Positions 17,026 to 24,278 of a stretch of 64,000 nucleotides of DNA are shown in pieces. Position 1 is the stretch's first letter. Every line of letters begins with the position of its first letter. Origin of the DNA: Mycobacterium sp. PSTR-4-N (GTDB lineage: Bacteria; Actinomycetota; Actinomycetes; Mycobacteriales; Mycobacteriaceae); contig NZ_JAKRFN010000014.1 of assembly GCF_022348085.1 (NCBI RefSeq), positions 1-64,000 on the forward strand. Direction: 5' to 3'. A model generated the notes under the pieces. That model had not been told where the DNA came from, searched no databases, and saw only the letters and a program-made list of their open reading frames with translations. Position numbers and translations under genes: made by a program.

Positions 17026-17823
17026 ATGCGACTCCTCGACCACCTCGCCGAAAACCCCGTTCGTGTTCTCGACCTGGGTCAGCCGCTGTTCAACGGTGCG
17101 CCATCGTCACCGTCGCACCCCGGATTTCGGTCGGCACTGACGCTGCGCCACGGCGACGCCGTGCGACCGGACGGGATGACCGGCGCCCACGAGATGTTCA
17201 CCTCCGGTGGCCACGTCGGAACACACGTCGACGCGTTGTGTCACGTTGCGGTCGACGGCAAGATCTTCGGTGGTCGGCGCACCGACGTCGTCGACGGTCG
17301 TTATGCAGCCGGCGGGATCGACGAGTTCCCGCTGGCAGTGCGCCGCGCTGTTCTCGTCGACATGCCGCTTCTGCGTGGCGTCGACCGGCTCGGACCCGGG
17401 GAGGCCGTGTCGGCCGACGACCTCGAACTGGTCGATGTGCCGATCGGGCCCGGTGACGCTGTGCTGGTGCGCACCGGTTGGGCGCAGCTCTGGCCTGACT
17501 CCGAGGCCTACGTCGGGCGACGAACCGGTGTTCCGGGTTTGGACCCCGCGGGTGCGGAGTGGCTGGCCCAGCGAGGCGTCGCCGTTGTCGGCGCCGACAC
17601 CGTTGCACTGGAACGCATCTCGTCCGCGATCGGGCTCGCCGAGCTTCCGGTTCATCGCATCTTGCTCGCCGAGCACGGAATCCATCTGATCGAGGTGATG
17701 AATCTCGAGAATCTCGGCGGACAGCGCGAATTCGCGTTCGTCTGTGCGCCGCTGAACATGCTCGGCGCCACGGGTGCACCCGTGCGGCCGTTGGCGCTGC
17801 TCGATGAACAGGGAGCCCGGTGA
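17026..17823 (+). CDS. Cyclase-family metal-dependent hydrolase (kynurenine formamidase-like)
   Basis: A 265-residue protein of the PF04199 'cyclase' family, which includes bacterial kynurenine formamidase, isatin hydrolase and related amide or ring hydrolases. The metal-binding signature is clear: GGHVGTHVDALCHV fits the family HxGTHxDxxxH pattern. Further family features are the LVDMPLLRG strand and the C-terminal segment LLAEHGIHLIEVMNLENL with a conserved Glu. The ATG at 17026 lies one base after the transporter stop. The 3' end overlaps or abuts the next gene. Formamidase, isatin-type ring opening and other cyclic-amide hydrolysis are all possible; I cannot tell them apart from sequence alone. 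Confidence 0.87.
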   Translation: MRLLDHLAENPVRVLDLGQPLFNGAPSSPSHPGFRSALTLRHGDAVRPDGMTGAHEMFTSGGHVGTHVDALCHVAVDGKIFGGRRTDVVDGRYAAGGIDEFPLAVRRAVLVDMPLLRGVDRLGPGEAVSADDLELVDVPIGPGDAVLVRTGWAQLWPDSEAYVGRRTGVPGLDPAGAEWLAQRGVAVVGADTVALERISSAIGLAELPVHRILLAEHGIHLIEVMNLENLGGQREFAFVCAPLNMLGATGAPVRPLALLDEQGAR

Positions 17824-18734
17824 TGGTTGTCAGGATCGGTTCTGTCGAGATCGCTCGGGTGCTGGAATGGGTGGGCCCGCTCAAGACCGTCGGGGAGATG
17901 TTCCCCGACACCCCGGCTGACCTGTGGACCGACGACCTGGCTCCGCACCATTGGGTTCCGCAGACCCGCGCCTACCGCGCCGCGATCCAAACCTGGGTGC
18001 TGCGCACGGGCGGTCGCACGATCCTGATCGACACGGGGGTCGGCAATGATCGCGAGCGCCCGCAGGCCCCTGTTCTCGACCACCTGCACACGGACTTCCT
18101 GGCCGGCCTCGCCGGCCTCGGGGTGCAGCCCGCCGACGTCGACGTGGTGATCAACACCCACATCCACTACGACCACGTGGGGTGGAACACCACACTCGTC
18201 GGCGCGCAGTGGGTGCCCACGTTCCCGAACGCCACCTTCGTGGTGCCCGAAGCCGATTACGACTACTTCCGCCCGGAGAACGCCGAACGAATGCGTCCCG
18301 CGCGCACCGAGGACGAGAGGGCGCGATTCGCGGGCATCCGGTTGGTCTTCGAGGACAGCATTGCCCCGATCGCGGCCTCCGGACAATTGCAGACCTGGCG
18401 GGGCGAGCACCGCATCGATGACGCCGTGCGGGTGGAACCCGCGCCCGGTCACACCCCGGGTTCGTCGGTGGTCTGGCTCGAGAGCGGAGCCGGCGCCGTG
18501 TTCGTCGGCGATCTGGTGCACACTCCGCTTCAGATCAGCAGGACCAACGATTCGTGTGCGTTCGACATCGATGCCGAGCAGGCACGGATCAGCCGCACCC
18601 GCGTACTCGCGAGGGCGGCGCAGCAGGGTGCGGCCGTCTACCCCGCGCACTTCGCCGGGCCCGGGGCGCTGACTCCGAGGGTGCGAGGGGACCGTCTGGA
18701 GATCGAGCACTGGGAGGACTTCGACCCGGTCTGA
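17823..18734 (+). CDS. Metallo-beta-lactamase-fold hydrolase
   Basis: A 303-residue protein of the glyoxalase II / lactonase branch of the MBL superfamily. Zinc ligands: the HxHxDH motif in INTHIHYDHVGWN, His in APGHTPGSS, Asp in FVGDLVHT and a late His in YPAHFAG. No signal peptide is seen, so it acts in the cytosol. The start is taken as ATG 17823; a GTG at 17820 is equally possible and would overlap the upstream stop as GTGA. This is the last gene of the operon; a likely role is opening a lactone or cleaving an ester or thioester formed earlier in the pathway. Quorum-quenching lactonase is an alternative but the catabolic context fits better. Confidence 0.87.
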   Translation: MVVRIGSVEIARVLEWVGPLKTVGEMFPDTPADLWTDDLAPHHWVPQTRAYRAAIQTWVLRTGGRTILIDTGVGNDRERPQAPVLDHLHTDFLAGLAGLGVQPADVDVVINTHIHYDHVGWNTTLVGAQWVPTFPNATFVVPEADYDYFRPENAERMRPARTEDERARFAGIRLVFEDSIAPIAASGQLQTWRGEHRIDDAVRVEPAPGHTPGSSVVWLESGAGAVFVGDLVHTPLQISRTNDSCAFDIDAEQARISRTRVLARAAQQGAAVYPAHFAGPGALTPRVRGDRLEIEHWEDFDPV

Positions 18735-18833
18735 GCCTCGAGACCGCGCGCCACCGAACCTTCCGGGCGGGACGGCGTCCGCAGTGACGATGCTCCATGT
18801 CGCGATCTGAAGAGCCGGCGGCCCGAGAAACAC

Positions 18834-18861
18834 GTCAGGGGCCCCATGAGGGGCCCCTGAC
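18834..18861. terminator. Perfect 12-bp stem hairpin between the catabolic operon and tRNA-His
   Basis: gtcaggggcccc (18834-18845), loop atga, and ggggcccctgac (18850-18861) form a perfect stem. On the minus strand it lies 6 bases after tRNA-His and is followed by a GTGTTTCTC run, so it is the tRNA terminator. On the plus strand it lies about 100 bases after the last operon gene and can stop read-through into antisense tRNA sequence. Confidence 0.8.
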
Positions 18862-18867
18862 CTGCGG

Positions 18868-18941
18868 GGTGGCTGACGGGACTCGAACCCGCGACAGCCA
18901 GGATCACAACCTGGTGCTCTACCAACTGAACTACAGCCACC
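18868..18941 (-). tRNA. tRNA-His (anticodon GTG)
   Basis: A cloverleaf on the minus strand with the extra G-1 typical of tRNA-His (18941) opposite discriminator C73 (18868). The acceptor stem is GTGGCTG/CAGCCAC, the D arm contains GTTCAGTTGGTAGAGC, the anticodon stem CCAGG/CCTGG encloses TTGTGAT, giving anticodon GTG, and the T arm has GGGTTCGAGTCCC. CCA is not encoded. Confidence 0.96.
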
Positions 18942-18968
18942 ATTGCCGCTCGCGCGGCGTCGTCGATA

Positions 18969-19604
18969 CTAGCCGGTAGAACCCCCGTCAGCCGAATCAG
19001 TTGTCGATGTGGGGCCCAACTGGGTCGCGATCGCCGCGATCTCGCTGGTCGCGGGCCCGGGCGGCGGCACGAACGCGGTTTGCCGGTAGTACTTCAGCTC
19101 GCGGATCGATTCGTGGATGTCGGCGAGCGCGCGGTGAGCCAGACCTTTCTCCGGCTGGCCGAAGTAGATGCGGGGATACCAGCGGCGGCACAGTTCCTTG
19201 ATCGAGCTCACGTCGATCATCCGGTAATGCAGGTAGTCGTCGAGCTTGGGCATGTCGCGGGCCAGGAAGCCGCGATCGGTGGCGATCGAGTTGCCGCACA
19301 GCGGTGCCGTCTTGGCCTGTTTGACGTGTTCGCGGATGTAGTCCAGCGCCATGGTCTCGGCGGTGGCGAGATCGATCGTCGACGTCCGGACCTCGTCGAT
19401 CAGCCCCGACTTGGTGTGCATCTGCGTGACGACGTCGACCATGGACGTGAGCGCGTCCTCCTCGGCGTGGATCACCACGTCGATACCGTCGCCGAGGATG
19501 TTGAGCTCCGAGTCGGTCACCAAGACGGCGATCTCGATGAGTCGATCGGACCCCAGGTCCAGGCCGGTCATCTCGCAGTCGATCCACACCAATTCGTCAC
19601 GCAC
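18969..19604 (-). CDS. orn: Oligoribonuclease
   Basis: A 211-residue DEDDh 3'-5' exoribonuclease that degrades 2-5-nt RNA fragments and the linear dinucleotides (pApA, pGpG) left from cyclic dinucleotide turnover. The catalytic acidic residues lie in WIDCEMTGLDL (Asp and Glu), in GNSIATDRGFLARD (Asp) and in HRALADIHESIREL (the DEDDh His and Asp). The GTG at 19604 gives MRDELVWIDCEMTG, the conserved start; a longer in-frame start would add an unconserved leader. The family is usually 180-215 aa and the last 30 residues are the variable mycobacterial tail. It is divergent from the HerA-like ATPase across 43 bases, the M. tuberculosis Rv2511/Rv2510c arrangement. Confidence 0.96.
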   Translation of the reverse strand: MRDELVWIDCEMTGLDLGSDRLIEIAVLVTDSELNILGDGIDVVIHAEEDALTSMVDVVTQMHTKSGLIDEVRTSTIDLATAETMALDYIREHVKQAKTAPLCGNSIATDRGFLARDMPKLDDYLHYRMIDVSSIKELCRRWYPRIYFGQPEKGLAHRALADIHESIRELKYYRQTAFVPPPGPATSEIAAIATQLGPTSTTDSADGGSTG

Positions 19605-19647
19605 AGCGATCCACCCTAATTCCTCACACCGCACTAAGGTGCGACGC

Positions 19648-21240
19648 ATGGTGACGGAGTCGTCGAGCAGCGCGGCGCAGCGGATCGCGGCGGGCTACGC
19701 CGGTGAGGGGCCCGCACTCGAACTCGGGTCCGTCGTCGTCGATGGCGTCAGCGATCCGACCGCGCGAGTGCGCATCCCGCTGGCGACGGTCAATCGGCAC
19801 GGCCTGGTCGCCGGTGCCACAGGCACCGGCAAGACCAAGACGCTGCAGATGCTCGCCGAGCAGCTGTCCGAAGCCGGCGTGCCGGTGCTGATGGCCGACG
19901 TGAAAGGCGACCTGTCCGGGCTGTCTCGTCCCGGTGCCGGGGGCGACAAGGTCACCCAGCGCGCCGCCGACACCGGGGATGCGTGGATGCCGGCATCCTT
20001 CCCGGTGGAGTTCCTGTCCTTGGGCACGTCGGGCTCCGGGGTGCCGGTGCGCGCCACCATCAGCAGCTTCGGGCCGATCCTGCTGTCGAAGGTGTTGGGC
20101 CTCAACCAAACTCAGGAGTCGACGCTGGGGCTGATCTTCCACTGGGCGGATCAGCAGGGCCTGCCGCTGCTCGACGTCAAGGATCTTCGCTCGGTGATCC
20201 AGTACCTGACCAGTGAGCAGGGCAAACCCGAACTCAAAGCGCTCGGCGCGGTGTCGACGACCACCGCCGGCGTGATCCTGCGCGCACTCATCAACCTCGA
20301 GGCCGACGGCGGCGACACGTTCTTCGGCGAACCGGAGCTCGAGCCCGCGGATCTACTGCGCGTCGACGCCTCCGGTCGCGGGGTGATCTCACTGCTCGAG
20401 CTCGGTGCGCAGGCCACCCGCCCGGCGATGTTCTCGACGTTCCTGATGTGGGTGCTGGCTGATCTGTTCACGACGCTGCCCGAGGTCGGCGATGTCGACA
20501 AACCCAAGCTGGTGTTCGTCTTCGACGAAGCCCATCTGCTGTTCGCCGACGCGTCGAAGGCGTTCCTGACGCAGGTCGAGCAGACCGTCAAGCTCATCCG
20601 GTCCAAGGGCGTCGGCGTCTTCTTCTGCACCCAGCTGCCCACCGACGTGCCCAAGGACGTGCTCAGCCAGCTCGGTGCGCGCATCCAGCACGCGCTGCGC
20701 GCGTTCACCCCGGACGACGAGAAGGCGCTGAACAAGACGGTGCGGACTTACCCGAAGACCGACGTCTACGACTTGCAGTCCGCGTTGACATCGCTGGGCA
20801 TCGGTGAGGCGATCGTGACGGTGCTGTCGGAGACCGGGGTGCCGACGCCGGTGGCCTGGACCCGAGTGCGTGCACCGCGTTCGCTGATGGACACGATCGG
20901 ACCCGACGCGATTCGAGCCGCGGCGGCTGCGAGCCCACTGCAGGCCGAATACGGCCAGACTGTCGACCGGGAGTCGGCCTACGAGAGGCTGGCGGCCAAG
21001 CTCGCCCCGCCTGCGGCCTCGTCGCCCGCGGAACAGCCTGTCCCGCAACAGATTCCGCTGCCGCAGCCGTGGGATCTGCCGCCGATGCCGGAACCGGTGC
21101 AGCCGCGCGAGCCAGGTTTCCTCGACACCGTGATGGACAGTCCGGCGTTCAAGAGCGCCATGCGCTCGGCCGGGACGGTGATCGGCCGCGAGATCACCCG
21201 CAGCATCTTCGGCACCGGACGCCGCCGCCGGCGGCGGTAG
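19648..21240 (+). CDS. HerA-like ATPase, DUF853 (Rv2510c-type)
   Basis: A 530-residue P-loop ATPase of the HerA/FtsK superfamily (DUF853, 'helicase HerA-like C-terminal'). Walker A is GATGTGKTKT at about residues 54-63 and Walker B is KLVFVFDEAHLLF near 285. An arginine-finger-type segment (ALRAFTPDDEKAL) follows. The C-terminus is Pro/Gln-rich and ends in a run of six arginines after GTG, which may bind nucleic acid or acidic lipids. It is soluble with no membrane segment. Archaeal HerA resects DNA ends with NurA; no NurA is next to this gene, so a DNA-processing role is only inference. The ATG at 19648 is chosen as the first start after the divergent promoter. Confidence 0.88.
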   Translation: MVTESSSSAAQRIAAGYAGEGPALELGSVVVDGVSDPTARVRIPLATVNRHGLVAGATGTGKTKTLQMLAEQLSEAGVPVLMADVKGDLSGLSRPGAGGDKVTQRAADTGDAWMPASFPVEFLSLGTSGSGVPVRATISSFGPILLSKVLGLNQTQESTLGLIFHWADQQGLPLLDVKDLRSVIQYLTSEQGKPELKALGAVSTTTAGVILRALINLEADGGDTFFGEPELEPADLLRVDASGRGVISLLELGAQATRPAMFSTFLMWVLADLFTTLPEVGDVDKPKLVFVFDEAHLLFADASKAFLTQVEQTVKLIRSKGVGVFFCTQLPTDVPKDVLSQLGARIQHALRAFTPDDEKALNKTVRTYPKTDVYDLQSALTSLGIGEAIVTVLSETGVPTPVAWTRVRAPRSLMDTIGPDAIRAAAAASPLQAEYGQTVDRESAYERLAAKLAPPAASSPAEQPVPQQIPLPQPWDLPPMPEPVQPREPGFLDTVMDSPAFKSAMRSAGTVIGREITRSIFGTGRRRRRR

Positions 21241-21250
21241 TCAGGCGCAG

Positions 21251-22057
21251 TCAGTCGCCGCCGAGCTTCTTGTACACCGCGCCCACGATCGGCGCGACGA
21301 TCGCGCGCGGTGCGTAGCCGCTGGCCGCCGACATCGCCTTCGACGTGATGCCGGGAACGACGCGCATCTTGTTGCGGTCCAGCCCGTCGAGCGACACCTT
21401 CGCGGTGTACTCGGTGTCGATCCACAAGAAGTCGGGGATCAGCCGCTCGACCAGCGACTGCTCGTCGGGATCGGGCAGTTCGGTGCGCACCGGCCCGGGC
21501 GCCAGCACGGTGACGTGCACGCCGGCCGATTTCACCTCACCGCGCAGCGATTCACTGAAGGTGTTGGCGAACGCCTTCGTCGCCGCGTAGGTGGCGTTGT
21601 TCGGGATGGGGGAGTTGCCCGCCGCGGAGCCGGAGATCAGGATGCCGCCGGCCCGCCGCGCCACCATGCCGGGCAGCACGGCGAGCACCAGGTCGTGCAC
21701 CCCGAGCACGTTGAGCTGCACCTGTTTGCGTTCCTCTGCCGGGTCCAGCGTCACCACGGGCCCGAACGTCGCGGTCCCGGCGTTGGCGCACAGGATCGAT
21801 ATCTCGCGCTCTGCCAGCTCGGTGCACAACTCGGCGCGGCCGGCCGGGTCGGCCAGGTCGACCGCGCGCACCTCGACGGTGACGCCGTACTGGCTGCGGA
21901 TGCGTTCGGCGAGCGCCTCGAGCACCTCGCCGCGGCGGGCGGTGATGATCAGGTGGTGGCCGCGGGCCGCGAGCTCGACGGCCAGCGCCTCGCCGATGTT
22001 CTGGGACGCGCCGGTGACGACCGCGCGCGCCTGCGCACTGGGTCCGGGGACGGGCAT
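21251..22057 (-). CDS. cmrA: Mycolate reductase (SDR family)
   Basis: A 268-residue short-chain dehydrogenase/reductase matching Rv2509 (CmrA), which reduces the 3-oxo group of freshly condensed mycolate to give mature mycolic acid. Motifs: AVVTGASQNIGEALA (NADPH-binding TGxxxGIG loop, residues 12-26), CANAGTATFG, the catalytic Ser in LISGSAAG and Tyr/Lys in YAATKAF, and the PGPVRTEL turn. The C-terminal third (VPGITSKAMSAASGYAPRA) is typical of this mycobacterial subgroup. It is convergent with the HerA-like gene (10 bases apart) and divergent from the MFS gene, the same order as Rv2510c-Rv2509-Rv2508c. It acts in the cytosol or at the membrane face. Confidence 0.9.
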   Translation of the reverse strand: MPVPGPSAQARAVVTGASQNIGEALAVELAARGHHLIITARRGEVLEALAERIRSQYGVTVEVRAVDLADPAGRAELCTELAEREISILCANAGTATFGPVVTLDPAEERKQVQLNVLGVHDLVLAVLPGMVARRAGGILISGSAAGNSPIPNNATYAATKAFANTFSESLRGEVKSAGVHVTVLAPGPVRTELPDPDEQSLVERLIPDFLWIDTEYTAKVSLDGLDRNKMRVVPGITSKAMSAASGYAPRAIVAPIVGAVYKKLGGD

Positions 22058-22083
22058 GGGCGCTGACTATATCGTGGGCGTCC

Positions 22084-23403
22084 ATGAGCGAGTCGCCTCC
22101 GGTCCAGGCTCCTGTCGCCGGTCCGGTGCGATCCCGCGTCGCAGCCTGGGTGCTGTGGGATTTCGGCGCCACCCCCGTCAACGCGATCGTGGTGACATTC
22201 GTGTTCTCGGTGTATTTGACCAACGCGGTGGGCGACGATCTCCCGGGTGACGCCAGTCCGGCGAGCTGGCTGGGCCGGGCGCTGGCGATCGCCGGACTGA
22301 CGGTGGCGCTCTTCGCGCCGGTCACCGGGGTATGGGTGGACGCGCCGGGGCGGCGGCGCCGGGCGCTCGCGCTGCTCACCGGGGCGATGGTGGTGCTCGT
22401 CGCGTCGATGAGTCTGATCCGCGACGACCACCGTTTCCTGCTGCCGGGCTTGGTGATGCTGGCCGCCACCGCAGCGCTGAGCGAGCTGTCCACGGTGCCC
22501 TACAACGCGATGCTGCGCGAGCTGTCCACCCCGCAGACCGCGGGCCGGGTGTCCGGAATGGGGTTGGGCGCGGGCTTCGTCGGCAGTGTGGTGGTGCTGG
22601 TCATCGTCTACGTCGGCTTCATCTCCGGCACCGGCGACACCCGCGGGCTGCTGAGCCTGCCCGCCGCCGACGGTCAGAACGTGCGTGCGGCAATGCTTTT
22701 GGTGGCGGTCTGGTTCGCGCTCTTCGCGCTGCCGCTGTTGCTGCGCGGCCCCGCGGGCACGGGTGTGTTGCCGCAGCGGGTGGGCTTCGTCGGCGCCTAC
22801 CGTCAAATCTGGCAGGAGGTCCGCGCCGAGTGGCGCCGCGACCGCAACGTCATCTACTACCTGGGCGCCAGCGCGTTGTTCCGCGACGGTCTGGCCGGCG
22901 TGTTCACCTTCGGTGCCGTGTTGGGCGTCCAGGTGTACGGCATCTCGTCGGCCGATGTGCTGCTGTTCGGCATCGCGGCCTGCGTGATCGCCGCCGTCGG
23001 TTCCGTCATCGGCGGGTACGCCCATGACCGGCTGGGCGCCAAAAGGGTCATCGTCGCGTCCCTGGTGACGATGATCGCTGTCGGGATCACGTTGATGGCG
23101 CTGTCCGGCGCCGTCGCTTTCTGGATCCTCGGGCTGTCGCTGTGCCTGTTCATCGGGCCGGTGCTGGCCTCAGCGCGCACGCTGATGATGCGGATGGCCA
23201 TGCACGGCAAGGAGGGCATCACGTTCGGCCTCTACGCCACCGCGGGGCGGGCGGCGACGTTCCTGGCGCCGTGGCTGTTCTCGGTGTTCATCGACGTCTT
23301 CGACAGCGACCGCGCCGGACTGGGCGGTCTGCTGGTCGTGCTCGTCATGGGTCTGGTCGCGTTCGCGTGCGTGCGCGTGCCGGGCAGGCACGTCGCCGTT
23401 TAG
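22084..23403 (+). CDS. MFS permease, UMF1/Atg22-like (Rv2508c-type)
   Basis: A 439-residue integral inner-membrane protein with about 12 hydrophobic segments. The N-terminal WVLWDFGATPVNAIVVTFVF is the family start, followed by TGVWVDAPGRRRRAL after helix 2 and a second intracellular loop GYAHDRLGAKRVIVAS, the two-halved MFS pattern. The UMF1/Atg22 group exports amino acids from yeast vacuoles; the bacterial substrate is not known. It matches Rv2508c in position and size. The gene runs convergently into the MmpS-like gene, with their stop codons overlapping by 4 bases (ttag). Confidence 0.88.
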   Translation: MSESPPVQAPVAGPVRSRVAAWVLWDFGATPVNAIVVTFVFSVYLTNAVGDDLPGDASPASWLGRALAIAGLTVALFAPVTGVWVDAPGRRRRALALLTGAMVVLVASMSLIRDDHRFLLPGLVMLAATAALSELSTVPYNAMLRELSTPQTAGRVSGMGLGAGFVGSVVVLVIVYVGFISGTGDTRGLLSLPAADGQNVRAAMLLVAVWFALFALPLLLRGPAGTGVLPQRVGFVGAYRQIWQEVRAEWRRDRNVIYYLGASALFRDGLAGVFTFGAVLGVQVYGISSADVLLFGIAACVIAAVGSVIGGYAHDRLGAKRVIVASLVTMIAVGITLMALSGAVAFWILGLSLCLFIGPVLASARTLMMRMAMHGKEGITFGLYATAGRAATFLAPWLFSVFIDVFDSDRAGLGGLLVVLVMGLVAFACVRVPGRHVAV

Positions 23404-24191
23404 CGCCGACCCGCCGCGCAGACGGTCAGACCGGCGCCTTCGCGCTGCTGGACCTCCGTGCCGTTGACGGTGATCGAGCACGTCACCTCCCGGCCCACGT
23501 TGATGATGCTGACGCTGGCCGAGCGCTCCGCGGGCTGGGGCAGCGAGACCTCGCGGGTCCACGGCAACATCACGTTGAACTCGGTCTGGAGCAGGCCGCC
23601 GGTGTCGACGTAGGTGATGTTGATGACGCGCCCGGTGCCCGACACGGTGTAGACGACCGTGTCGGTCGCGCCGGGTGTGGTCGTCTGCTCCGGGGTGGTG
23701 ATGGGTGCCGACGGCGCCGTGGGCAGCGGCAGGACCGAGGTGAGCGGCGGGCGTGACGTCGTCGTCGGCGTCGGCCGGCTCGACGTGACGGTCGGTTCCG
23801 GCGCGACCGGTGCGGGTGCCATCACGGTCTGCTGTCGTGAGCTGTTGACGATCACCAGGGCGATGACCAGGCCGATGATCGTGAGGACGGCCAGTCCCGC
23901 GACGACCCACAGCCACCGCGGCGGCTTGGGGTCCTCCGGCGGGGGCGGCGGCTCACCGCCGTAGGCAGCGGGACCACTGCCGTACGCGGGGCCGGGCGGA
24001 TACTGGCCGGTGCCGTACGGGTCGTACCCGTAGGGCGAATACGGCGGCAGCTGCTCGGTGGGGCGGTAGCCGGCGGGCGGCGGGTAGGCCTGCCCGGCGT
24101 AGGCGGGGTCGGAGTAACCGGGATAGGTGGGGTAGCCGCCGCCGAAGGCTTGCGTCGGCTCATCGCGACGTCCGTCGGGGGAATCCGTCAT
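23400..24191 (-). CDS. Proline-rich MmpS-like membrane protein (Rv2507-type)
   Basis: A 263-residue protein in three parts. The cytosolic N-terminal 90 residues are rich in Pro, Gly and Tyr (repeats such as YPPP and YGYDPYGTG). One transmembrane helix (WLWVVAGLAVLTIIGLVIAL) follows at about 93-112. A Thr/Pro-rich linker then leads to a C-terminal extracytoplasmic MmpS-like beta domain (TVVYTVSGTGRVINITYVD through CSITVNG, with two cysteines). MmpS domains partner MmpL lipid exporters, but no mmpL is nearby. The ATG at 24191 has GAGGTGGG just upstream, and the longer frame is not conserved. It agrees with Rv2507 in layout. A role in envelope lipid transport or assembly is inference. Confidence 0.85.
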   Translation of the reverse strand: MTDSPDGRRDEPTQAFGGGYPTYPGYSDPAYAGQAYPPPAGYRPTEQLPPYSPYGYDPYGTGQYPPGPAYGSGPAAYGGEPPPPPEDPKPPRWLWVVAGLAVLTIIGLVIALVIVNSSRQQTVMAPAPVAPEPTVTSSRPTPTTTSRPPLTSVLPLPTAPSAPITTPEQTTTPGATDTVVYTVSGTGRVINITYVDTGGLLQTEFNVMLPWTREVSLPQPAERSASVSIINVGREVTCSITVNGTEVQQREGAGLTVCAAGRR

Positions 24192-24278
24192 ACCCACCTC
24201 ATGGCTGCAGGGTACCTGTGGCGGCGCCGCGGCGGCCCGAGGCGCCGTCGCCCGCGGACCGTGTGAGAATCGAGCACC

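Noticed and set aside
18834..18861. The perfect 12-bp palindrome as a phage attachment site at tRNA-His
   Set aside because: It is a stem-loop placed exactly where a tRNA terminator is expected. There is no duplicate of the tRNA 3' end and no integrase in the window.
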